Source: Azolla caroliniana
Lineage: Eukaryota; Polypodiophyta
Assembly: GCA_043228905.1 (NCBI GenBank)
Contig: JBHGNT010000001.1
Span: forward strand, 20,336,001 to 20,400,000
DNA: 64,000 nt
Direction of reading: 5' to 3'
Position numbers and translations under genes: made by a program. The notes beneath the pieces are model-generated. The model did no database searches and was not told the DNA's origin. It saw only the letters and a list, made by a program, of their open reading frames with translations. How positions within the stretch are numbered: the first letter of the stretch is position 1; each line of letters starts with the position of its first letter. This document shows positions 42,770 through 53,708 of this stretch, piece after piece.

Positions 42770-43033
42770 GACAGAGAGAGCAGAACACCGAAAACTCTAT
42801 TACAAAAAAATACTCTAAAACTCTGTACATAGGATGTGCTCAAAGAGCAGTTTTATACAAGTCCATGTACATACTGACACGTACTTCAATGCTCATCAAT
42901 GAGCATCTACACTAACACCCAAAATATATTCCTCTGCTGAATATCTATCCTACGGCTTCCCAGTTTACGCACCGCTATGGCCTCTCGTTGCGCACCTGGT
43001 TTATGCACCCAATGTTGAGCTTGTATCTCAACA
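42770..43033 (-). repeat. Partial 3' LTR of C5
   Basis: Minus strand starts TGTTGAGATACAAGCTC at 43033 after the purine-rich AGCTTGAGAGGGAG, with TATA-like GACTTGTATAAAACTG near 42855-42870. Similarity to the C1 LTR fades near 42770; the usual CTTCCGCAC end is absent. Confidence 0.7.
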
Positions 43034-43129
43034 CTCCCTCTCAAGCTGAACTTGAGGTTCTGCCTGCTCTTCCGGATCTTTGCTTTGGTTTCTCTTGTCT
43101 TCACGCCTCGCTCGCGCTCGTCGACCCAT

Positions 43130-44830
43130 TCAATTCCGCCAGCCTCGAGCCTTTTGATCAGCTTGTCTACTCGTGCGGCCTTTCTCAACTCCCTTGCTAT
43201 CGTGGTGTTGGCGCTTCTTCCAATGTCCTTTCCTCCGCTTGGCCTTCCGTTGATTCGGCGTCTCCGAATCGAACATTCGAACCGAATTGGCTGTCTTCGA
43301 TTTATTTCCGTTCTTGCCAGAATTGGTTGTCTCCAATTCGTCTTCTGTCTTCAAGCCCTTAACCACATTAGACCATGTCTTGGTCTTGGCCTTCTTGGCC
43401 TTCTTGGTTTCACCCTTTCCTGATCTTGTCTCCCCCTCAAGTTTGACACGTCAAGGTGCCGTAAACAAAGCGCACCTGAGAATTATCGCAACTTGTCGAG
43501 ACCAAGGGGCTTGGTGAAGATGTTGGCAGTCTGCCGATCCATCGGAACATACGCTAGTTCAACTTCACCAGATAGGACACGCTCACAGACAAAATGGTAG
43601 TGCACCTCAATGTCATTGGTCTGGGTGTGGAAGACAGGGTTTTTTGCAAGTTGGATGTTGTTGAGGTTGTCGCAGTAGATCGTTGTCGGAGAGGACACCT
43701 CCACCTGCAGATCCTTGAATAGCTTCTTGAGCCAAATGGCTTTGCATGTCACGATAGCCGCTCCTTGATAATCAGCCTCCGTCCTCGACAATGCAACTGT
43801 CGGCTCCTTCTTGCTGCTCCAGGCGATCGTGGCGCTCCCAAGTGAGAAGGTGAACCCAGATGTGGATGTACGATCACCTGCATTTCCGGCCCAATCGGAA
43901 TCCAAGTAGTCGACGAGATGTTCCGCAATGCCGCTCCTTGGTAATTAGCCTCTATCGTCGACAATGCAACTGTCAGTTCCTTCTTGTTGCTCTAGGCGAT
44001 CACGGCGCTCCCAAGCGAGAAGGTGAACCTAGAAATGGATATACGATCGCCGGCATTTCCGGTCCAATCAGAATCCGAGTAGCCGACGAGATGTTCCGCA
44101 ATACCGATCCGATATAACAACGCTCTATCCTTAGTGTTGTGGACATAGTGCAATATCCTTTGCGTGCACTGAAGGTGTTCGACCATGGGCTGTGACATAA
44201 ATTGACTGGTCAGGCCGACCGGGTAACTGAGATCCGGCCGAGTGATCTTCAAATAAACTAGGCTTCTGACAATTTGTCGGAACCGTGTTGGGTCGTGCGC
44301 CTTTCCTGAATCTTGGCGAAGCTTGATGTTTCTTTCTAGAGGAGTTGAGATGGACTTACAGTCGGCCATCCCGAACTTGAAGAGCATACTCAACACGTAA
44401 TGTCGTTGGCTGATCAATATGCCTTCGGAGGTGCGGATCACTTCGATCTCTAGGAAGTAATGACGGTCCCCTAGGTCCTTCATGTCGAATGATGCCGCGA
44501 GCTAGGACTTTACGCGACCGATTTCTTCTAGGCCGGCACCGGCAATGACTAAATCATCAACATAAAGTAAAATACTAACCGGTCCACATCGACCTTGCCA
44601 GACGAACAATGAAGAGTCCGATTTGGACGTCGCAAACCCCATCCGATGCAGGCGCGACGTGATCTTCGTGTTCCACACGCATGGGGCTTATTTTAGTCCG
44701 TAAGGGGACTTCTTTAGTCGGAATAGCACGTACAGACTGAAAGGGGGGGGGGTTGTACCATGTACACTTGTTCCTCAAGTTCTCCTTGCAAGAACGCATT
44801 CTTTACATCTATTTGATGTAAATGCCACCC
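43130..44830 (-). pseudogene. Copia C5: RT C-terminus, RNase H, charged tail
   Basis: Minus strand: NAFLQ region near 44800, SLFVWQG, SILLYVDDLV (44553-44564), LGDRHYFLEIEV, RNase H SDSDWTGNAGDRISIS, then a second copy of the same segment SDWAGNAGDRTSTSGF, the terminal FTKPLGLDKLR near 43485-43515, then the tail with VVKGLKTEDELE (43130-43475). The tail matches C1 and C4. Stops and frameshifts present. Confidence 0.85.
43758..44103 (-). repeat. 173-bp tandem duplication in C5 RNase H
   Basis: Copy 1 43758-43930, copy 2 43931 to about 44103; both start CCGCTCCTTG on the plus strand and contain GCGCTCCCAAG and GAGATGTTCCGCAAT. They differ at perhaps a tenth of sites, so the duplication is not very recent. 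Confidence 0.85.
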
Positions 44831-44868
44831 CTTTACAGCAGCTACTGCAAGTAGGACATAGACAATTG

Positions 44869-45846
44869 TCATCTTCGCGACAAGCACAAAGGTCTCATCG
44901 TAGTTGATGTCGTGTGTTGTGCGTATCCCTTCACCACTAACCAGGTCTTGTAGCGATTGACATAACCGTCAGTGTTGTACTTGACCTTGTACACCTCCTT
45001 GCATCCAATCGGCTTTACACACTTCAGGGCATCAACCAGGTCCCAGGTTTCATTTTCCACAAATGTGTATATCTCTTCCTCCATTGGGGGACGCCAAGTT
45101 GCATCCTTCATCGCTTTTGCATAGGTCTCCGGGTCACGCGTAATGATGCGCCATGTACTCGTTGTATCCGAACTGCACCACAGGGTTCTTCTGGCGGGTG
45201 GATCAACGTAATTTCTCATTAGCAGATTTAGAGGCCCTCTTGGCCGATGCGAACTTCGTTTCCGAAGGTCTGTCTTTGTTCTTCTCAAAGTCCGATTTGC
45301 TTCGATCTGACTTGTCTCTATTAGTGTTGTACTCCGACATCTTCTTCTTTCCGTTCTCTTTGAGTGTAAACCGTCTCCTCGGCTTCCTAAGCGGGGATTG
45401 CATGACCAAGTCTCCACTACTTGCCGGCTCTACGTCTGATTGGTCATGCCAACTCAGTCGCTCATTCGACCCACTTAGCCTATATGAGATCAGACTCTCT
45501 TCAGGGGTTCCAATGTATCCTTCGTCCCGAGGCATTTCAGCCTCACTGACCTCTTCGTTAGAGATCAGAATGGAGTTGTTAGGGGTTGGAGCTCAAGCCA
45601 AGTACCATAACGCGGACTCGTCGAACACAACATCATGACTTACGTGAGCTTGTTTGGTTCGTGGGTTATACCACTTATAACCCTTCTATTCGTCTAAGTA
45701 GCCAATCAAGATACACTTCTCGGTTTGGGCATCCAACTTCCTCCGTTTCTCCTTCGGCACATGCACATACATGATGCTACCGAAAACCCTCAAGTGTGCC
45801 AAGTTCGGCTTCTTCTTGAAGTACAACTCATGTGGCGACACTCCTC
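44869..45846 (-). pseudogene. Copia C5: integrase end and RT N-terminus
   Basis: Minus strand: integrase C-terminal GVSPHELYFKKKPNLAHL (45790-45846), MYVHVPKEKRRKLDA, a YLDE-KGYKWYNPRTK block, an acidic linker with GSNERLSWHDQSD, frameshifts, then RT start [17 protein letters not shown] and [22 protein letters not shown]. Not intact. Confidence 0.83.
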
Positions 45847-46165
45847 CTATTAGAGATATGTACTAATGTAAGAAAATGATAAGGATAAATGGTAGATCTA
45901 GATAGAGCGGAAAGAGAGAAAGAAGGGTGTTGATTCACCCGACCACCCTCGAGCGAAGGGATAGGGATGAACTCGAGCCTCGATCGGCGTCCCATACCAC
46001 CAGCTTGGCATCAGGTTGTACCTGGTGCTGGCACGCTCGCTACAAGAGTTGACCCACCACAAGAACAGAGTCTCGACGTAGTCAAAAGATGATGAAATGA
46101 GGGTAGCTAGGCCTCTTATTTATAGCGATACCCAAGGATTAAAAGTAATCCTCCCCTTCTTTACA
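45847..46165 (-). repeat. 3' LTR of chromovirus F
   Basis: Copy of 57223-57590 but lacking about 49 bp after ACCCAAGG. On the minus strand it starts TGTAAAGAAGGGGAGG and ends ATCTCTAATAG, so the terminal CA is not conserved. Confidence 0.8.
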
Positions 46166-46195
46166 CTCTCGTTTAACCCTCACACTTATCCACGT

Positions 46196-47095
46196 TGTTG
46201 TAGTGTAATTCACACACTATGTGAAAATTGCATTTTTGTCCCTTCGGATGGGACAAGGAGGAACCGGTAAGGAGAACCGGTGAGAACTGGATGAAGGAGG
46301 CACCGGTAAGGAGGAACTGGTGAGAACCGGATGAAGGAGGAACCGGTAAGGAAGACCCGGTAAGGAGCCGGTGAGAACCGGTAAGGAGGATCCGGTAAGG
46401 AAACCTAGTAAGAACCGGATCAAGGAGCCGAATAAAGAAGGCCAGTGAGAGTCTCTCACCGGATGAAGAGACAAATTTGTAAATAAAAGAAAAGATTGTT
46501 ACGTGCATAGGGTAGGATTCAAACCCTATACCTCCACCTAGATAAACCCCAACCTTACCATTGTACTAACTTATCCTAAATGTTCTGAATATAGATTAAA
46601 TACGTATAAGACCTTTATTTACGCCTACCTTTATTAAAAGGTAAGTCATGCATTTTTAGACTGGGTGAATACTTTATTTATAAGAAAAATGTACACTAGT
46701 AAAAAATTACTCGTGCACATCCAGTGAGCATGAGCACTATATTTAGGAAATAAAAGCATAGTGTAAAAGGCAACTCATGCACATTTAGTGTGCATGAACA
46801 CTTTAGAAAAAGCATGAAGCTATGCTTAGCCTCTTCCATCCTTATATAAGGAGGAGAGAAAGATGTATGGGTTATTGATTATTTTACAAGGATTGATCAA
46901 TCTAATATATTCGTGGGATTCACAAGTTTATCATCAAAATTCTCTTTCTTACAATCTAAATATTGATTAAATACACTAAACACGTGGAATTCACGATATT
47001 CATAACTTACCACTCTTTCTACCTATTCATTACTAGCCTTATCTGATATTCTTCTTTCTCCTCGTCCAAAACCTCAGTGGTTCCCACCCGACACA
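46196..47095 (+). repeat. LTR of H, left copy (forward)
   Basis: TGTTGTAGTGTAATTC to CCCACCCGACACA. Holds a degenerate minisatellite of ACCGGT/GGTAAGGAG/GTGAGAACCGGATGA units (46255-46445), an antisense tRNA-like module, and CCTTATATAAGG (near 46845) as TATA. It is followed by the primer site, which fixes its orientation. Confidence 0.85.
46515..46568 (-). other. Antisense tRNA-like module in H left LTR
   Basis: Minus strand A-box TAGTACAATGG (46558-46568), perfect to TRGYNNARNGG; B-box GGTTTGAATCC (46515-46525), one mismatch; spacing 43 nt. The inverted copy has TAGTACAATGG at 51766-51776 and GGTTCAAATCT at 51809-51819 on the plus strand. Confidence 0.7.
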
Positions 47096-47097
47096 CG

Positions 47098-47113
47098 TGG
47101 TGAACCCAACGTG
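47098..47113 (+). other. Primer binding site of H
   Basis: TGGTGAACCCAACGTG two bases after the LTR. It is consistent with a tRNA 3' end (acceptor and T-stem spacing fit, with C61), but I cannot name the tRNA. Confidence 0.7.
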
Positions 47114-47131
47114 AAACTGGGTGGCAAGGAG

Positions 47132-48315
47132 ATGGAAAATCAACCAGGAGCTAACAACATGATGGCGATGTTTGAATGGATGCTCCAAGAACAACACGCG
47201 ATGTCGGAAATTGCGGCGGCAGTAGAGCGGCTCATGCTACAGAACGGGCAATTCAAAGGGAAAGATGTGTTGCGGTATTTGCGAGATTACAAGGCGGAAA
47301 TGCTACGGTGCGGGATTTCGGAAGGATTGCAAGTGACATCCTACAACCGGGTGGCGACCAACGGGCTTCCAAGGAATATCCACGGGATACGGCATCAAAA
47401 TCCGACGTGGGAGGCATTTGAAGAGGCGCTAAAGACCACGTTCGCCATCGAGGACTCCTCCAAGGAAACGAGGAGGGGGTTCGAAGATTGGGTGGAAACA
47501 ATGGATAAGGGGATGAAGGTCCTCGATGTGTTTTCGTCATTTCAAAAGTCGGTTCGGGAGGTTGTTTGTGAGAGATCAAGCTATCCTCGCATCGGACAAA
47601 GTGATCATTTTCCTTCAAGCTGTGGAGATCCAGGACCGGAAAGATCTTGGAGTGGTTTTGGAGGATACGATCACTGAGAGTGGCCTCACCGAAACATGGG
47701 AAAAGCGTGCAGGATATTGTCGCGCGTAACACGAAGAGGGGGCAATGGCTTTGGTAGCGAAGAAAAGAGGGTTTCAGAACCGATTCCGAAGCCGAGATCT
47801 GGATTGGAAGACCATCAACCGAGGGCTCGGGAGACTACGACGGAGAAGGGAATTGATGCAACCACAGTGGAGCGGTTGCTGAAAGAAATGGAGAATCTGA
47901 AAATCGTGATGGTAAAGAAGTCAGATGACCGTATCACAAGCTCCAAGTATATGGACCGTCGGTGCATATGGTGCGATAACACTGAACATGATCGGAGGGA
48001 TTGCGACAAGCACAAGGAGGCGTTACAACGGGATCTTATCTACTATGAGGGAAATCGGATCCATTCGATGGACTCTCGGATACCACTCCAACCGAACTTC
48101 CGGAAAGGCGGCATGAAGAAGGTCCTAGAGGAGGAGATCGCGGCGAAAAACAATTATGCGACAACCGCGGGAATACATGTGGGGGAGTCATCTAGAGCAA
48201 AGGCGTCTTTTTGGCCGGAAGTGCTAGAAATTTCGAAGAAAGCCGACCATGATAAAATCCGAAGTGCTGCGGAATGTATCCGGGAAGGTACGGGATGTGA
48301 GTACCCTATAGATAA
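47132..48315 (+). pseudogene. Gag of H, main part
   Basis: ATG at 47132 (MENQPGANNMMAMFEWMLQE). Gag core KGKDVLRYLRDYKAEM, WEAFEEALKTTFAIED, then two frameshifts (near 47560 and 47705) around LASDKVIIFLQAVEIQDR, and a CCHC knuckle CIWCDNTEHDRRDC (47970-48011). The frame runs open to CEYPID at the S insertion and continues at 48940. The lineage is not one I can name. Confidence 0.8.
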
Positions 48316-48939
48316 TGTTAGGATTTCGGTCCCTCCGGATAGGATATGAGTACCCGGCAACGGAAGACTTGGTGAGAACCAGATGATGAGTACCCAGCAA
48401 GGAAGATCTGGTGAGAACCGGATCATGAGTACCCGACAAGGAAGACTAGGTCTCACCGGATGAAAGGACATATATGGAAATATGTTTCTGAGAGCCCATT
48501 GGGGCCATATCTGTAAATAGTCGTAATGTCATATTAGTATAAATATGACCTAGGGCAAACAATGTGTATCATTGTGTAGTTATTATTTTGTATAGAGTTA
48601 TTTGTGTAGCTGTTGTACAAAGTGTAGCAGAAGAAAAGAGAGAGAGAGAGAGAGAGAGACAGTGTGAGTCTCTGTTGTAACCACCGCCAGGCGAAGATTG
48701 AGATGAGAGTAAGAGGTCGTGGCCTCTGTGTTCATCTGTTGTATTCCTCTCTACATAGTCATAGTTGGAGTTTGGGGACTCTCGTGGTTTTTCCCGTTTA
48801 GAGTTTTCCACGTTAACATCCTATGCATTCCCTTCAATCTATGTACCTACTTCCATTTCTTATCTTTCTGTGTTTGATTATCATCGAAGTGATCTAAGTC
48901 TCGGTTGTGGCCAAATATTATTCTGCATAGTTCCTGTCA
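48316..48939 (+). repeat. Solo LTR S
   Basis: TGTTAGGATTTCGGTCCC to ...CATAGTTCCTGTCA, flanked by perfect GATAA repeats (48311-48315, 48940-48944). It has no internal region, so it is an LTR-LTR recombination product. It contains three 39-40-bp units starting GAGTACCC (48348-48465), TATA-like AGTATAAATATG near 48535, an (AG)n run (48637-48658), and a GTGGTTTTTCCCGTTTAG..TTTTCCACGTTAA segment typical of plant LTR ends. Removing S and one GATAA restores the H reading frame. Confidence 0.93.
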
Positions 48940-49803
48940 GATAAGAATAGGGTACATGCGCTATGTCAATTGCATGAAGTGTATGTGGATGAAAAACGAC
49001 GACGCACGGATGATGCGGCTGGACCATCAAAGACGCCGAAGAAATGGAACTTGGAAGGGAAGGGGAAAGGAAAAACAATTCCGGCATTCAAACTCACTTC
49101 GGACATCAAACAATAGACGGATCTAAAGAAGGTGTTCGAAGAGAGAATCCTTGATAGTAGGGTGGCATTTTCGCTTCGGGAATTACTCGAAATAGCGAAG
49201 GAGTTCCACGATCTTCTTGTGGATCTCGTGAAGAGAAAAAGACAAAATACGGAGGAAAATGCTCCAAGGGTGAATGTGAAGACCATTGTAATGAACGTCA
49301 CGGAAGTGGAGGATGAAATACCGAACTGCCACTACACAAGGCCACACTGGGCACATGCAACTATGGAGACCCCAGTCTGAATCGGCAACATCAAAGAGCC
49401 CGTGCTAGCATTGATTGATCATGCATCGGAGATCAATTTGATGTCCAAGGAGTTCTACCGGAAGGGGAAGTGGCCTATAAACACTAACCATGGGTGGAAG
49501 ATCCGGGCAGCCACTAAAGCAACGAAAGATCTATTTGCGGCTTGTCCGGATGTGACAGTGAAGATCGGGGATGTTGAGATCAACTAAAATTTCTTCGTAC
49601 AAAACGAGGTCTCACATTCTATGATCCTTGGGAAACCCTTTATCACGGCTTCACGGATGGAGACAAATTTGCTCGATAGCGGTGCGACTTTCGCACGAAT
49701 TCGGAGTCAAAGCGGAGGGAAATTCGTCCAATTCCTAACAGTGCCGGCAAATCATGAAAGGAACAAGACAGAACTCTTGTCCCAAACAAGGATGGCTTTT
49801 TAG
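48940..49803 (+). pseudogene. H: gag end and protease
   Basis: Continues HALCQLHEVYVDEKRRTDD and a Lys-rich spacer, stop TAG at 49113, then FSLRELLEIAKEFHDLLVDL and a retropepsin-like domain LALIDHASEINLMSKEFY (49405-49460; active site D-H-A-S in place of DSGS) and MILGKPFI. Stops at 49378, 49585 and 49801. Confidence 0.75.
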
Positions 49804-51238
49804 AGCGGACTATTGCGGAGTGGGGAAGTGATAGTCGAAGAAGCCCTTATACCCCACACAAGACGAAAACTCTCGGAGCAAAACAAGTACGAATCGGTCC
49901 GGATGGGGCATCTCCGTACACGGCCATAACGGGAGGAATGAAGAAAGAATACCGAAAAGTAGAGGATAAGTTGCGATCGGCATCAATAATAGAAGAAGAA
50001 AAAGAAATCGTGGGGGTAATCGAAGAAGTGTTCTATGGGAGCACGCTACAACGGCTTGAAGAGCTTGTGGAGGATAAAAGCCAAGGAGACCGGGTAGTCC
50101 CAGTAGAAACGGTCGAGATGTATGAGATCATTGCAAAAATGGGGCCGGATGCGCTCCGCAAAGGAGAAGCAATGGTAAGTACAAAACACAAGACCATGGA
50201 GAAGAAAGTGAAACTAGCCATGGGACCGTTACCCGCCGATAGTGAGCAAAAGAGGAAAGAAGTCTCGGGAGATCCGACACTTCGGAAGTACGTGGATATC
50301 GGACATGCCTTCACGGATGAGACCCGGAAGAAACTTTGGATCAGTGGAGGTGGTTTCCTTTTACAAATTGAAGAAGAACGATTCCGTGGGATATTGGAAC
50401 AACATGGGAAAGCATTTGCATTCACATCGAAGGAGATAGGGTGCGTTGATCCCAAGATAGTGGAGCTGATGGTGATCTTCACGATTGACCATGTGCCATG
50501 GAACCTGAAGCTGATTCCGGTGTAGCGGGCGCATATTCCCAAAATCATCGACTTGTTCAAGGGGAAGGTGGCGATGGGCATTCTAGAGCCATCAAACGCT
50601 CCGTACTCAAATCGAGGGTTTATGGTTCCGAAGAAGAATGGGTCACTCCGATTTATCCAAGACTTGCAACCGCTGAACAAGGTCACGATCCGGAACTCCG
50701 GAGTCGGTCTGATAGTGGACGAATTTGCGGAAGCATTTGCCGGACGCGCGATATACTCCATCGGAGACCAATACTGCGGTCTGGGTATGACCAATTCCAA
50801 CTAGCCGTGGAGAGCCGAGACATCACTACCATGAGGACACGGATAGGATTAGTCTGAATGTGCACACTACCACAAGGAGCGACAAACTCGGTTGCACATA
50901 TGATGAACGCGATGAACAAGGTGCTTCGAGATTGCATTCCAGAGATAACGATGCCATTCCTAGATGACATTCCGATGAAAGGATGTGCGGTAGAAGAAAA
51001 AGATGAAACTATGGATGATCGGGGATGCCGAAAGTTCGTAGTTGACCATATTTGTGATGTGCACCTAACACTTTCCGGGGAGAAATCGGCATTCGGCCAA
51101 GAGGAGATATTGGTAGTCGGACATCTATGTGGGCCCTACGGCCAAAGACCGTCACGAACCAAGATCGATGCAATTCAAGCTACGAAAGTCACAATCCAAA
51201 GTCACTTGTGTCGTGGCTTTCGGCTTCAGATCGTTGCA
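49804..51238 (+). pseudogene. H: reverse transcriptase, truncated
   Basis: Long acidic linker (49938-50400) then RT: RFRGILEQHGKAFAF, SNRGFMVPKKNGSLRFIQDL, LNKVTIRNSGVG, DEFAEAFAGRAIYSIGD, frameshift near 50790, YDQFQLAVESRDITTM, MCTLPQGATNSVAHMMNAM, PFLDDIPMKG (FLDD 50957-50968), EKSAFGQEEILVVGHL, ending KIDAIQATK shortly before the inverted LTR. Stops at 50523 and 50856. No RNase H or integrase. Confidence 0.83.
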
Positions 51239-52100
51239 TGAGTCGGGTGGGAACCACTGCGGTTTTGGACTAGGAGAAAGAGGAATATGAGATAAGGCTA
51301 GTAATGAATAGGTAGAAAGTGTGGTAAGATATGAATGTCGTGAATTCCACGTGTTTAGTGTATTTAATCAATATTTAGATTGTAAGAAAGAGAATTTTGA
51401 TGATAAACTCGTGAATCCCACGAATATATTAGATTGATCAATCCTTGTAAAATAATCAACAACCCATACATCTTTCTCTCCTCCTTATATAAGGATGGAA
51501 GAGGCTAAGCATAGTTTCATGCTTTTTCTAAAGTGTTCATGCGCACTAAATGTGCATGAGTTGTCTTTTACACTATGCTTTTATTTCCTAAATATAGTGC
51601 TCATGCTCGCTAGATGTGCACGAGTAAATTTTTACTGGTGTACATTTTTCTTATAAATAAAGTATTCACGCATTCTAAAAATGCATGACTTACCTTTTAA
51701 TAAAGGCAGGCTTAAATAAAGGTCTTATATGTATTAAATCTATATTTAGAACACTTAGGATAAGTTAGTACAATGGTAAGTTTGGGGTTTGTCTAGGTGG
51801 AGGTATAGGGTTCAAATCTTGCCCTATGCACGTAACACTCTTTTCTTCTATTTACAAATTTTCCTCTGCATCTGGTGAGAGACTCTCACCGGCCTTCTTT
51901 ATCCGACTCCTTGATCAGGTTCTTACTGGGTCCTCCTTACTGGTCCCTCCATCCGGTTCTCACCGGTTCTCCTTACCAGTTCCTCTTTGCCGGTTCCTCC
52001 TTCATCCGGTTCTCACCGCTTCTCCTTACCGGTTCCTCCTTGTCCCATCCGGTGGGACAAAAATGCAATTTTCACGTAGTTTGCGAATTACACTACGACA
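51239..52100 (-). repeat. LTR of H, right copy (inverted)
   Basis: Reverse complement of 46196-47095 with scattered differences; starts TGAGTCGGGTGGGAACC and ends CACTACGACA on the plus strand. The minisatellite block is shorter (51890-52060). Confidence 0.87.
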
Positions 52101-52148
52101 ACGTGTATAGAATACTACGGTACATTCTGACCACGAGATATTATATGG

Positions 52149-53708
52149 TCATGCCCGTAACATACTTCCCCTCTTTAAAACATTGCACTCTTGCAATGGA
52201 AAGTTAGGGAAGTTAGTTCTGAGAGAATTTTCGCGTGCCCAAGTGGCATCTCTTATTGATTTATCCATCCACTTTATTTTAAATTCTCGTATTTCTTTAG
52301 TACGTAATTTTTTTGTTTTAACATCGAGAATTCTTTCTGGTACATGTGGTTTAGAAGATAATTCTTCAGAAGTAACCAGAGTTTCCACTGTAACTGTATT
52401 GTCACTAGAACCTAGAAGTTCTTTTAGACGACTCACATTAAAAACTAGATGAATTTGAAGACCATTGGGAAGAGTGACACGATAGGCTGATGACCCAATG
52501 CATTTGAGGACAGTAAAAGGTCCACAAAACCATGGGGCTAACTTAGCGCACTTACCCTTAGACAAAGTCTTAGAATTGTGAGGTACGCGTAAAAATACCT
52601 TCTATCGAGGGTTGAATACACAAGGTTGCCTATGATGATCGTCATAAAAACACGCTCTATCTTGAGCTGTTTTTATATTATCTTGTGCAATATGCAACAT
52701 ATCTTGCATATCCCGAAGAAAGTTTTGCGTAGTTCGCAACTCATCATGATGTATATTAACATCAATCGCGACTCGTGGTTGAAAACTATACATCAACATA
52801 AAAGGACTATATCTCGTTGATGTATGCTTGGAGTTGTTATAAGCAAACTCCAAATTTGGGAGATAACGTTACCATTTTGTTGGTTTTGTACCAACGTATG
52901 CTCGAAGCATATCCCCAATACTTTGATTTACTCGTTCTGTCTATCCATTGGATTGAGGATGATCCGTGGAGGTCATGCTCAATGTAGTTTCTAATTTCTT
53001 AAAGACTTGCGTCTAGAAGTCAGTAGTAAATTTTGGATCTTGATCACTCATGATATCTATCGGTAACCCATAAAAACGAAATAACTCATCAACGAATTGG
53101 TAAGCTAATTTAGGAGCTGTTACCGTGGTTTTAGTAGCAATAAATCTGGCCATTATAGTTAGTCTATCAACCACAACCCAGATGGCATCATGACCTTTTT
53201 GGGTGCGAGGAAGGCAAACAATATAATCCATGGATATACTTTTCCACTTATTATTGGGAATGTCATGGGGATGTAAAGGTCTTGTTGCTTTAAGCCACTC
53301 GGCTTTGTTAACTTGACATTGGTGACATTTAGTCACATAGCTATGTATGTCAGGACACATCTTACGCCAATAGAATTGAGTGGAGATGAGAACGAGTGTA
53401 CGATGTATTCCAAGATGCCCTGCCAAGGGTGCATCATGGCATTAAAAAAGAATTCTCTTTTTGACCTCAGGCAAATCTGGAACACAAACAGTCCCATTAC
53501 GGTAGAGCAGACCATTAGCAATGTGGAAGGATTCCTTTGAGGATGTGGTGGTGTTTGTTCTAGACTCAACTCTTGCCCATAATTTCGCAAAATAACTGTC
53601 ATCAGGATACTTTCCTCGAAGGTGATCATAAAGATCTTCTGTTATTTCAGTGAAGCTAAGCATGTGAACGTCACGGATGCGACTTAGTGCATCAACGACA
53701 GACTTCAT
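52149..53708 (-). pseudogene. Chromovirus F: integrase with chromodomain-like C-terminus
   Basis: Minus strand: MAGHLGIHRTLVLISTQFYW and CHQCQVNK (zinc finger), core MDYIVCLPRTQKGHDAIW (Asp), MSDQDPKFT (Asp), SNG-stop-TERVNQS (Glu), LEFAYNNSKHTSTRYSPF, APWFCGPFTVLKCIG, then PERILDVKTKKLRTKEIREF and IRDATWARENSL, which resembles a plant chromodomain. DDE residues are kept. Stops near 53012, 52940, 52870 and 52600. Confidence 0.87.

Larger units (their letters stand above)
42770..45846 (-). mobile_element. Copia retrotransposon C5 (minus strand), 3' part
   Basis: Minus-strand copia: integrase end, RT, RNase H (with internal duplication), tail, polypurine tract, partial 3' LTR. Broken on its 5' side at 45846 by the LTR of F, inside integrase (GVSPHELYFKKKPNLAHL). 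The remainder is not seen within the window; it may lie beyond E. Confidence 0.85.
46191..52105 (+). mobile_element. Gypsy element H with inverted terminal LTRs
   Basis: A plus-oriented LTR, primer site, gag, protease and RT up to 51238, then the same LTR in reverse orientation. RNase H, integrase and polypurine tract are missing. Outer junctions both carry ACGT, a palindrome, so a target duplication cannot be told from inverted sequence. Inserted in the 3' UTR of F and itself hit by solo LTR S. RT sequence matches fragment I. Confidence 0.82.

Noticed and set aside
46169-46190. A clean target duplication for F or H
   Set aside because: The F right flank is only three bases before E starts, and the H flanks share only the palindrome ACGT, so neither can be scored.
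48348-48465. CRISPR array or phage-like repeats
   Set aside because: Three contiguous 39-40-bp units without unique spacers, inside an LTR with TSD; a minisatellite.
50033-50800. Minus-strand ORF of 255 codons
   Set aside because: Antisense to the RT of H; the plus strand has recognised RT motifs.
46191-52105. H as a DNA transposon or foldback element with terminal inverted repeats
   Set aside because: The inner content is gag and RT with a primer site next to the left arm, and the arms have LTR features (TG/CA ends, TATA); no transposase.
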